Shown here: one piece after another, positions 1-5,078 of the stretch
Layout: each line of letters opens with the position of its first letter
Position numbering within the stretch: the stretch's first letter is position 1
Assembly: GCA_902462015.1 (NCBI GenBank)
Contig: CABPZV010000152.1
Span: 1 to 5,103, forward strand
Source: an uncultured Eubacteriales bacterium
Lineage (GTDB): Bacteria > Bacillota > Clostridia > Oscillospirales > CAG-272
DNA length: 5,103 nt
Reading direction: 5' to 3'
The notes under the pieces: model-generated
The model's database searches: none
Told to the model about the DNA's origin: nothing
The model's input: the letters and a program-made list of their open reading frames with translations, nothing else
Made by a program: the position numbers and the translations under genes

Positions 1-39
1 CGCTACGAAGAATATTTGCTCTGGAAACGCAAAAAATAA
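1..39 (+). CDS. 3' end of an unidentified upstream gene (partial)
   Basis: The first 12 codons of the window read RYEEYLLWKRKK followed by TAA. The frame is open to the window edge, and a strong hairpin terminator begins at the base right after the stop, which supports this as a genuine gene end. The tail is short, basic and aromatic. It is not enough to name a family, and the true start lies outside the window. Confidence 0.5.
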   Translation, partial: RYEEYLLWKRKK

Positions 40-80
40 GCCGCCCAGCGAGACCGTAAGGTCGCTGGGCGGCTGTTTTT
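40..80 (+). terminator. Intrinsic terminator of the upstream gene (hairpin copy 1)
   Basis: A perfect 12-base-pair stem (40-51 with 62-73, GCCGCCCAGCGA / TCGCTGGGCGGC) closes a 10-base loop and is followed by TGTTTTT (74-80). The base just left of the stem lies in an A-rich run, so the minus-strand transcript would also end in a U-rich stretch and the element may work in both directions. A nearly identical hairpin lies after hicB. Confidence 0.9.
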
Positions 81-85
81 GCCTC

Positions 86-114
86 TTGACAAATACGTAA
101 AATACGTATACAAT
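86..114 (+). promoter_or_regulatory. hicAB promoter with candidate operator
   Basis: The -35 TTGACA (86-91) matches the housekeeping sigma consensus exactly. It lies 17 bases upstream of the -10 TACAAT (109-114, one mismatch). The spacer holds two direct copies of AATACGTA (92-99 and 101-108), each containing the palindrome TACGTA (94-99, 103-108). Because each half is palindromic, the block also reads as an inverted repeat centred between the two boxes. HicB-type antitoxins commonly autorepress by binding such sites, and this block would occlude RNA polymerase. The operator role is inferred; the promoter boxes are seen directly. Confidence 0.85.
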
Positions 115-151
115 AAAGACGTAATCCTGAAAGAAAGGAGGGGCACCCGCC

Positions 152-343
152 ATGCCGATGACTCCCAAGCAAATGATTCGCTTGCTGGAGCAGAACGGCT
201 TTGTTTTAGTCAGTGCAAATGGGTCACACTACAAGTACCATAACCCAACTACCAACAAAACCACTGTCGTTCCATTTCACGCAAAGGATCTGAAGCCCGG
301 TACCGAGAAAAATATTCTCAAATTGGCCGGACTCAAAAAGTAA
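152..343 (+). CDS. hicA: HicA-family toxin (mRNA interferase)
   Basis: This 63-residue protein has the usual length and double-stranded-RNA-binding-like layout of HicA toxins, which cleave mRNA independently of the ribosome. Visible family marks are the N-terminal helix MTPKQMIRLLEQNGF, the G-S-H-Y-K-Y segment (residues 24-29) whose His26 fits the catalytic histidine, and the second conserved block P-F-H-A-K-D-L-K-P-G-T (41-51) leading to the C-terminal helix. The ATG at 152 is preferred over the ATG at 158 because AGGAGGGG (136-143) lies 8 bases ahead of it. The gene is first in an operon with hicB, downstream of a consensus promoter. It appears intact, and its toxicity is expected to be held in check by HicB. 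Confidence 0.93.
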   Translation: MPMTPKQMIRLLEQNGFVLVSANGSHYKYHNPTTNKTTVVPFHAKDLKPGTEKNILKLAGLKK

Positions 344-372
344 GAATATGATGATTGTAGACTTCATATTCT
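343..372 (+). repeat. Inverted repeat at the end of hicA (hairpin or operator)
   Basis: AGAATATGA (343-351) is a perfect 9-base inverted repeat of TCATATTCT (364-372), separated by 12 bases. It begins on the last base of the hicA stop codon. No U-run follows, so it is not a standard terminator. It could be an mRNA-stabilising or attenuating hairpin, or a protein-binding site. The rest of the 344-483 gap contains scattered TGTAGAC motifs (356-362 and 421-427), and I see no convincing second promoter in it. Confidence 0.5.
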
Positions 373-466
373 GAAACTGCGAAGCACTGCATAGACTATT
401 CTACAATTTCCAACCAATAATGTAGACCTGTTAAGTGAAGGTACATTGATTGTTTGTTGAATTATA

Positions 467-476
467 AAAGGTGAGG
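467..476 (+). promoter_or_regulatory. Ribosome binding site of hicB
   Basis: AAAGGTGAGG ends 7 bases before the ATG at 484. It shows that the antitoxin has its own translation signal even though it is 140 bases downstream of the toxin stop, so its synthesis does not depend on translational coupling to hicA. Confidence 0.7.
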
Positions 477-483
477 TCACATT

Positions 484-861
484 ATGAATGCTATTTTCTA
501 TCCTGCAATTTTTCACCCGGAAGAAAGCGGGTACTCTGTTGAGATTCCCGATATTGAGGGCTGCTTCACCCAAGGCGATACCATGGACGAAGCTGTCCGC
601 ATGGCACAGGATGCCATCGGCCTTATGCTGGAAGATTGCAAAGTCTGCCCGGAGCCTTCTGTCCCTTCTGCGCTCCACGTTGACCCAGAAGATTTTGTAG
701 TGATGGTGCCTTTCGATATGGAAGAGTACGAAAAGCGGTACAGACCCGTAAAGAAAACCCTTTCCATTCCCGGCTGGCTCAACGATGCCGCCGAATCGGC
801 ACACATCAACTTTTCCGGCGTCCTTCAGGATGCGCTGAAAGAGAAACTCCATCTGGCGTAA
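484..861 (+). CDS. hicB: HicB-family antitoxin with ribbon-helix-helix domain
   Basis: This 125-residue protein has two recognisable parts. Residues 4-50 form the partial RNase-H-like fold typical of HicB antitoxins: F-Y-P-A-I-F, then G-Y-S-V-E-I-P-D-I-E-G-C-F-T-Q-G-D-T, then the helix M-D-E-A-V-R-M-A-Q-D-A-I. This part binds HicA and blocks its active site. Residues 89-122 (strand V-K-K-T-L-S-I-P, helix W-L-N-D-A-A-E-S-A, helix F-S-G-V-L-Q-D-A-L-K-E-K-L) look like a ribbon-helix-helix DNA-binding domain, suited to repressing the hicAB promoter through its TACGTA boxes. A linker of about 40 residues joins them. The gene is intact, follows hicA in the same transcript, and ends just before a hairpin terminator. 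The family call is firm; the operator assignment is inferred. Confidence 0.93.
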   Translation: MNAIFYPAIFHPEESGYSVEIPDIEGCFTQGDTMDEAVRMAQDAIGLMLEDCKVCPEPSVPSALHVDPEDFVVMVPFDMEEYEKRYRPVKKTLSIPGWLNDAAESAHINFSGVLQDALKEKLHLA

Positions 862-880
862 GTATAGGCATAAGTACAGC

Positions 881-930
881 AACAGCCGCCCAGCGAGACC
901 GTAAAGATCGCTGGGCGGCTGTTGTTATTT
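881..930 (+). terminator. hicB terminator (hairpin copy 2)
   Basis: A perfect 16-base-pair stem (881-896 with 908-923) closes an 11-base loop and is followed by the moderately T-rich GTTATTT. The sequence matches the upstream hairpin over 20 bases on the left arm and 16 on the right; only the bases between differ (AGA here, GG there). It ends the hicAB transcript and may also stop transcription arriving from the convergent SIR2 gene, although the minus-strand side lacks a U-run. Confidence 0.8.
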
Positions 931-959
931 AGAACGACTTCACCGTTTTGGAGCTTAGA

Positions 960-997
960 TAAGACAGTTTTATTTATGTTCACACATAAATATCTTA
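960..997 (-). terminator. AT-rich hairpin after the SIR2 gene
   Basis: TATTTATGT (971-979) and ACATAAATA (984-992) form a perfect 9-base-pair stem with a TCAC loop. TAAGA (960-964) and TCTTA (993-997) extend it across a six-base bulge. It starts 6 bases past the stop codon of the minus-strand SIR2 gene, so a role in 3'-end formation is plausible. There is no strong U-run, so termination would be weak. Confidence 0.45.
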
Positions 998-1002
998 ACT
1001 CA

Positions 1003-4000
1003 TTATCGCTGGATGTTTCTAATTTCTGCAAACTCATCTTTATCTTTGCTAACGATTCGCCAGCAGTTTAGAACTTTCCGACTCTCTTCAGAAATTCCTT
1101 CATTATTTAGTTTTGTTGCTAGTACCACTGCCCATCGACGAATGTCGCCCTTCTCTGATGCCGTTGCCACCGTATCATCCGAAGAAATTCGAGTTTGTTC
1201 CACAAGCTGAGAAAGACCTGTCAATATGAGTTCCATAGATTGCATCGTCAACAGATCAGAGCGATATTGTACTGCATGAGAAACAGTCTGTAAGGCGGAC
1301 ACCAACTGTTTAGGAACACCCCAAGCAATCTGTTGAGCCGCAACTTCTAACCCTATGCAAAGCTCATCATCTGGAAGCAACCTTTTGTCGGGATTACATA
1401 TTGCAGTAGCAAGGACATTATAACAACTGTGCGTACGTTTGGTATCAGCAGATCGCAAAGAATGCCCCAAATCCTTTTTTGAATCAAAATCCTGTTTCAA
1501 AAGTATTGACCAATATCGCTTTATACCATGATGACCGATATGACGTGAGTCACATTGAGTTATGATTGCCGACATTACAGCACAGTCCTTTTCTGTCGGT
1601 ATCCACTGCGAGCGAAGAGTAGTAAAAATCCAAAGAGCGTGCAATATCTGATATATTTGAGAAACAAACATACCTTTATCGCCAAAAATATCCACTCCTC
1701 GACTTATGTTTTCAGAAAGAGCAGCAATTCGTTCATTACAGCACTCAAGGATCTTGCTCACCTCTTCTGAAGTAAAGTCATCTGCATGAGGAAGAGATAC
1801 ATTTATAAGTTCCGTAAAGATCTCGCTTCCACCCGGAAAACGAATTGCTCCGGATATGTTTTGTGCGATCTTGTTTGTGATGGATTGGCAGAGATATCGA
1901 ACTTCCTCTACTTCGTGCTGGGAAGGAAGCTTAAGACAAACCGTATCAAGCCAGTATGGTGGAAGATGTGGCTTTCCATTTTTCCAAATAAAACCACCCA
2001 ACCATTTTTTCTGTTCAAGGGTCAATAAACCATGTGCTCCACAATAAAGCAACCGATTTAATGCGCTTAAATTCTCATCGTTTCTTTGAGCTAAAACAAT
2101 CAGCTGCTCAACTTCCTTGTAAGACCTATCAGATTTCGTTTCATATCCACTTGCGGATGCCGAAAGTGCTTCGAATGGGTCCGGCAGATCAAGCTGAACA
2201 TTAAGTCGTTTCAAATCTGGCAAAGGAAAAGTTAGCAGCTGCATAACCAAGTCTTGACGCAGTGCAATCGGATAAAAAGAAATCAGCCTTCTCACCAGCG
2301 GTGCAGCATTTAAATAGTGTTCCTTTTGAGGCAACTCATACAGTTTTTTCAAAAAAGCAAGAAGTTTAGCCATCATTTTGTCCGAACACTTGGAGCACAG
2401 TTCAGATAAAGCCGTCAGAAGAATCCTTGCTGTCCTTGTCGCAAAGGTATTAGCCCAATGTGTTTTAATTTCATTAAGTTCTGCCTCTGTGCGCAAAACT
2501 GCATCCATATAAAACTGGCAACACTCGTCCGCATCTTCTTGTGGCCATGTACTGAGAACACCACGTGTAAGCGCACTTTCCACATATTTTTCTTCATCGG
2601 TTCTTACCACGGTCAAGATGGCCCATAAAGGACAATATAACGCAATGCGATCAGCTGCTCCACCAGCAGCCTTTATGTCTTCTACAACATTCCCAAGTCG
2701 AAAAGGTACACCTGTTTCTTCACGGAACCTAAGAAAGCTGAACGCAAGAACTCTCTCTTCATCTTCTCCTCCCAAATGCATTGTAGATGAACTCATCCCA
2801 AAATCAAAACCCGGTTTGTTCTCATACGTCCGAAAAGGAACCCAATGAGCTTCTAGCCTTGACGTAAAATATTTATTTTCATCCTCCCAATCTACTTCAT
2901 ACTGCCTATGGATCGTCCTGCGGTGTTCGTCTACAAAATCTTGTGAATCATTTTCAAAGTCAATTTCTCCCTTGCTATATGAATGTGCTTGCGAAATATA
3001 ACTTTGTAATCTCATCATAGGACTTTCCAGTGAAACAAGAAAGGAATCCGGCCGAGTTTGGTGTGCCATCCGCTGTCGCAAGTTAGAAAGAGAATCTTGC
3101 AAAAGAGAAAGCGCCGTATCATACTCACCAAGTTCAGCATATAGTGCAGATTTACGTAACGCCCATATAGGTTTGTCCGGTGAAACGTTCCATTTTTTCA
3201 GTTTCTGTTGCAATTGCTGAAATTCGTATTGAAAAAACGAATGCAGACATTCTTCCCATTGAAGCTGTTCTTGTTGTTCATCTGTAAGGAACGATTTTAT
3301 AGTAACTAGTTCTTCATATTTTTTATTCCAGTTTTCTTCATCCCCATGTTCTCGAAAAGATCGAAGCATTGAAAGCAAGATAGAACATTTTTCTGCGCTA
3401 CGCACATCAGAATTTCTATCAAGAATTTTTTGATACAAATCAATGTCTGCGCTGAAAAGTGGTAAGAGCGCTTTTTCATTCAGCCAGTCGTACTCGTATA
3501 GATACTCTATCTCATTTTCAGTGTCAGAATCTTTTTGCGAACACTGTTCAGCCAGAATCGAATGTGTTATAGATAAAAGATGTTTTAATTTTCCTCGATT
3601 TAAAGCCGAAAGAGTCACTGTCTTTGGACAGCTTTCACGATTCTTTTTTAAAATCGGAAGTGCTTCTTTGATGGAAGCCGTATGGTTTATATTTCCACCT
3701 AAAAGCTGCTCTATTTTCCAATTCTGCCCGGTTACACGGAATTCACTATACGCATTCCAAAGATAGTCCAACGCCTGCTCATAGATAGCATAAGGAGACT
3801 CAGCAGAAAAAATCTCGGATAGGTCAACGACAATAATATTCCGCCTATGTAACCACTCCCGCCGAACGTCCGAGACAGATTCATGGCTTAAAAAGTATAG
3901 ATACGGCGCATTCTCCGCACCAAGATTGTCACGAATCCAACCAATCCAGTTATTGAAATTGGGATCATTCCCTGAAAATCCAATCATACAGAGAGTATTT

Positions 4001-4098
4001 TCCAACAATGACTGCTGTACGGTATTTACAAATGGGGCAAATTTTTGAGGGTATGTCCGATAGTCCTCTGCCGTAATAATAAAAGGGCGTTGCGAAGG
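1003..4098 (-). CDS. C-terminal remainder of the SIR2 protein: end of SIR2 fold plus long TPR-like solenoid
   Basis: This frame continues the SIR2 protein after the deletion; residue numbers are those of the restored 1188-residue protein. Residues 158-205 finish the SIR2 domain (P-F-I-I-T, E-D-Y-R-T-Y-P, then I-G-F-S-G-N-D-P-N-F at 196-205). Residues of about 290-1180 are almost entirely predicted helical. One clear TPR-like unit, A-L-R-K-S-A-L-Y-A-E-L-G-E-Y-D-T-A-L, falls at about 470-487, and a glutamine-rich helical stretch at 430-458. There is no Walker A motif, so this is not a STAND ATPase such as Avs5. By analogy with DSR2 this part is the candidate phage sensor and oligomerisation scaffold. 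The only start available for independent translation is a TTG at 4008 with no ribosome binding site, so it is probably not made on its own. The coding sequence is visibly more AT-rich than hicAB. The ligand is unknown. Confidence 0.85.
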   Translation of the reverse strand, partial: PSQRPFIITAEDYRTYPQKFAPFVNTVQQSLLENTLCMIGFSGNDPNFNNWIGWIRDNLGAENAPYLYFLSHESVSDVRREWLHRRNIIVVDLSEIFSAESPYAIYEQALDYLWNAYSEFRVTGQNWKIEQLLGGNINHTASIKEALPILKKNRESCPKTVTLSALNRGKLKHLLSITHSILAEQCSQKDSDTENEIEYLYEYDWLNEKALLPLFSADIDLYQKILDRNSDVRSAEKCSILLSMLRSFREHGDEENWNKKYEELVTIKSFLTDEQQEQLQWEECLHSFFQYEFQQLQQKLKKWNVSPDKPIWALRKSALYAELGEYDTALSLLQDSLSNLRQRMAHQTRPDSFLVSLESPMMRLQSYISQAHSYSKGEIDFENDSQDFVDEHRRTIHRQYEVDWEDENKYFTSRLEAHWVPFRTYENKPGFDFGMSSSTMHLGGEDEERVLAFSFLRFREETGVPFRLGNVVEDIKAAGGAADRIALYCPLWAILTVVRTDEEKYVESALTRGVLSTWPQEDADECCQFYMDAVLRTEAELNEIKTHWANTFATRTARILLTALSELCSKCSDKMMAKLLAFLKKLYELPQKEHYLNAAPLVRRLISFYPIALRQDLVMQLLTFPLPDLKRLNVQLDLPDPFEALSASASGYETKSDRSYKEVEQLIVLAQRNDENLSALNRLLYCGAHGLLTLEQKKWLGGFIWKNGKPHLPPYWLDTVCLKLPSQHEVEEVRYLCQSITNKIAQNISGAIRFPGGSEIFTELINVSLPHADDFTSEEVSKILECCNERIAALSENISRGVDIFGDKGMFVSQIYQILHALWIFTTLRSQWIPTEKDCAVMSAIITQCDSRHIGHHGIKRYWSILLKQDFDSKKDLGHSLRSADTKRTHSCYNVLATAICNPDKRLLPDDELCIGLEVAAQQIAWGVPKQLVSALQTVSHAVQYRSDLLTMQSMELILTGLSQLVEQTRISSDDTVATASEKGDIRRWAVVLATKLNNEGISEESRKVLNCWRIVSKDKDEFAEIRNIQR

Positions 4099-4568
4099 AA
4101 TGAGCCGTGAAGTTTAATAAGTCTTGTTGTTCCAGAACTGCCCACAAGGTCGTTCTTGTTGGTTACCAGCGTAAATGTTTTCTCTACAAGATTTTTCCCC
4201 GCACGTTCAAGAAGCGTATCGTAATTCGTTGTAAAAACATCGCTCCAAGGCAACCGCAAAAGTTTTTCATACAAAGGTGATGGACGATAATCGGCATCTT
4301 TTATACTATCTAGAAGAAGGTGATCTAATTCACTACGACCATACGCAATTTCCACACTCTCAGCCAATGCGAGAGGGTCGCTCTGATCGGAATCTCCCAG
4401 CTTTTCTCTGAATTTTTGGGCTAATCCATCCCACAATGGAATGTTTGGAACGTCAGATGTTACTTTATCAGCATTACGGCTAAATCCCGACCCAACAAAA
4501 AGAGCCGCATGGTGTTCCTGTAAATGCTGGCTAATAAGCTCAAGATAATGTTTAGCAGTTGCGCTCAT
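4026..4568 (-). CDS. N-terminal SIR2 catalytic fragment
   Basis: From ATG 4568 this frame encodes 180 residues. Residues 1-157 are authentic SIR2 sequence: A-L-F-V-G-S-G-F-S (22-30) is the NAD-binding glycine motif, W-S-D-V-F-T-T-N-Y-D (108-117) carries the catalytic-site Asn115, and K-L-H-G-S (152-156) carries His154. The Asn-His spacing of 39 is close to that of the pair I recall for DSR2 (N133/H171). Residues 158-180 are out of frame and end at TAA 4026. A GTG at 4595 would add nine residues, but GGAGGT (4581-4576) lies 7 bases before ATG 4568, which decides the start. The stub lacks the second half of the Rossmann-like domain, so it is unlikely to be active alone. The gene follows the zinc-ribbon gene by 51 bases, so co-transcription is likely. 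Confidence 0.85.
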   Translation of the reverse strand: MSATAKHYLELISQHLQEHHAALFVGSGFSRNADKVTSDVPNIPLWDGLAQKFREKLGDSDQSDPLALAESVEIAYGRSELDHLLLDSIKDADYRPSPLYEKLLRLPWSDVFTTNYDTLLERAGKNLVEKTFTLVTNKNDLVGSSGTTRLIKLHGSFLRNALLLLRQRTIGHTLKNLPHL

Positions 4569-4575
4569 CAAGATA

Positions 4576-4581
4576 ACCTCC
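4576..4581 (-). promoter_or_regulatory. Ribosome binding site fixing the SIR2 start
   Basis: GGAGGT on the minus strand lies 7 bases ahead of ATG 4568. It lies inside the longer frame that opens at GTG 4595, which shows that the upstream start is not the main one and that the protein begins MSATAKHYLE. Confidence 0.8.
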
Positions 4582-4619
4582 ATTTTGTTTTTCACAATCT
4601 AGCCACTATAACGCTCCAA

Positions 4620-4841
4620 TCATTGTGGCATGTTTGAATTACGGTATTGCTCTTCAATTTCTTTTATGTTGTAATCCATCAATCCGGGAACGCCCATCTC
4701 GCCGCCGCACTCGTTGCAGAAAGCAGCCGTGATCTCAAAAGTATACTCTTTACCCCGAATAGTCTGGTTGATTTTGATTTTCTTCAGGGTGTAGTTTGTT
4801 TCTCTGCGGCATTCTGTGCAGAAGTCCTTTTGGTTTTTCAT
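4620..4841 (-). CDS. Small YgiT/MqsA-type zinc-ribbon protein, lacking the usual HTH
   Basis: This 73-residue protein has two CxxC knuckles, C8-T-E-C11 and C42-N-E-C45, separated by 30 residues of beta-type sequence (Y-T-L-K-K-I-K-I, I-R-G-K-E-Y-T-F). This is the zinc-binding N-terminal domain seen in MqsA/YgiT-type antitoxins. It continues through V-P-G-L-M-D-Y-N-I-K-E-I-E-E-Q-Y-R and stops exactly where family members normally run on into a Cro/C1-type helix-turn-helix. None of the three frames in the 51 bases after the stop encodes an HTH. ATG 4841 has GGAAGGGAG (4859-4851) 9 bases upstream and a consensus promoter before that. It is the first gene of the unit with the SIR2 gene. It could be a truncated antitoxin relic or a functional small partner or inhibitor of the SIR2 protein; the sequence does not decide. 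Confidence 0.8.
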   Translation of the reverse strand: MKNQKDFCTECRRETNYTLKKIKINQTIRGKEYTFEITAAFCNECGGEMGVPGLMDYNIKEIEEQYRNSNMPQ

Positions 4842-4880
4842 GGCGGCACGCTCCCTTCCGGTTTTACATTCTTTTTTATT

Positions 4881-4909
4881 ATTGTATCCCTACCTTTGTT
4901 TTCCGTCAA
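4881..4909 (-). promoter_or_regulatory. Promoter of the zinc-ribbon/SIR2 unit
   Basis: On the minus strand, TTGACG (4909-4904, one mismatch to the -35 consensus) stands exactly 17 bases before TACAAT (4886-4881, one mismatch to the -10 consensus). Transcription would start at about 4874, giving a leader of roughly 30 bases to ATG 4841. No comparable promoter is seen between the zinc-ribbon and SIR2 genes, which supports a single transcript. A weak inverted repeat GAAACC/GGTTTC (4941-4946, 4954-4959) lies upstream of the -35 box. Confidence 0.8.
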
Positions 4910-4983
4910 CAATAAAGCCGCTGACAGTCTGCCGCTCGCAGAAACCATCAGTGGGTTTCATGAGTCTTCAAATCCCCTAGACA

Positions 4984-5023
4984 CAAAAAATCGGCACCCG
5001 CTTTTCAGCGAGTGCCGATTTTG
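4984..5023 (-). terminator. Intrinsic terminator for transcription entering from the right
   Basis: TCGGCAC (4991-4997) pairs with GTGCCGA (5012-5018), and an inner CGCT/AGCG stem (4999-5002 with 5007-5010) closes over TTTC. In the minus direction the hairpin is followed by six Ts and GTGT; in the plus direction by only four Ts. This orientation implies that a minus-strand gene ends just to the right and is insulated from the SIR2 promoter. Confidence 0.8.
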
Positions 5024-5048
5024 TTACCCTATAGTGCGCTTTGATTTT

Positions 5049-5078
5049 TGGCGTAAGTGGCGTAAGTTTGGCGTAAAT
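5049..5078 (+). repeat. Three direct TGGCGTAA(G/A)T repeats
   Basis: TGGCGTAAGT occurs at 5049-5058 and 5058-5067, and TGGCGTAAAT at 5069-5078, so the units start 9 and then 11 bases apart. They may be binding sites near an element boundary, or codon-level repeats in the tail of a minus-strand gene. Two minus-strand frames end at stops beside the terminator (5026-5024 and 5031-5029), but the 72-78 bases visible match no family I recognise. I see no gene in 4921-5103 that can be supported. Confidence 0.5.

Larger units (their letters stand above)
1003..4568 (-). pseudogene. SIR2-domain defence NADase (DSR-like), split by a one-base deletion
   Basis: This entry describes the whole gene; its two reading frames are listed separately. 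The minus strand encodes an N-terminal SIR2 domain whose frame runs into a stop at 4026, while the rest continues in the -1 frame down to 1003. Adding one C to the CC at 4098-4097 (minus strand TCATTCCTTCG) joins them into one 1188-residue protein. The sequence across the join then reads K-L-H-G-S-F-P-S-Q-R-P-F-I-I-T, as in intact SIR2_2-type proteins, followed by E-D-Y-R-T-Y-P and, later, I-G-F-S-G-N-D-P-N-F. Family knowledge: defence-associated sirtuins such as DSR2 sense a phage component with a C-terminal helical domain and then deplete NAD+ through the SIR2 domain, aborting infection. Apart from the indel the gene is free of stops, so the break is recent, a sequencing error or a reversible switch. 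The start is the ATG at 4568. Confidence 0.85.

Noticed and set aside
854..876. TGGCGTAAGT at the end of hicB matching the repeats at 5049-5078, as attachment-site pair
   Set aside because: A shared 10-base word between two sites in 5 kb is expected by chance, and no longer match surrounds it.
364..882. Minus-strand open frame of 172 codons opposite hicB
   Set aside because: It lies antisense to a confidently identified antitoxin, has no ribosome binding site and its protein has no recognisable features.
3443..3766. Plus-strand open frame of 107 codons inside the SIR2 gene
   Set aside because: It is antisense to the well-supported SIR2 coding sequence, and its low-complexity Ser/Phe-rich product is what shadow frames give.
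4006..4008. TTG as the real start of a separate 1001-residue protein
   Set aside because: No ribosome binding site precedes it, and the frame upstream of it encodes conserved SIR2 sequence, so it is an internal leucine codon.
4026..4120. Programmed -1 frameshift joining the two SIR2 frames
   Set aside because: The stretch CCCTTTTATTATTA in the frame overlap looks slip-prone, but no canonical X-XXY-YYZ heptamer sits in the zero frame. The family sequence places the indel exactly at the CC about 10 bases earlier.
3965..4147. Minus-strand 60-codon frame with CPIC near the SIR2 frameshift
   Set aside because: It is the third frame across the SIR2 core. Its sequence does not continue the family motif, whereas the frame starting P-S-Q-R does.
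1003..4568. Avs5 or other SIR2-STAND NTPase
   Set aside because: No Walker A (GxxxxGK[ST]) motif is found anywhere in the restored protein.
4941..4959. GAAACC/GGTTTC inverted repeat upstream of the SIR2-unit promoter as an operator
   Set aside because: The arms are only six bases with a seven-base gap and lie more than 30 bases upstream of the -35 box, so the evidence is too weak for a feature.
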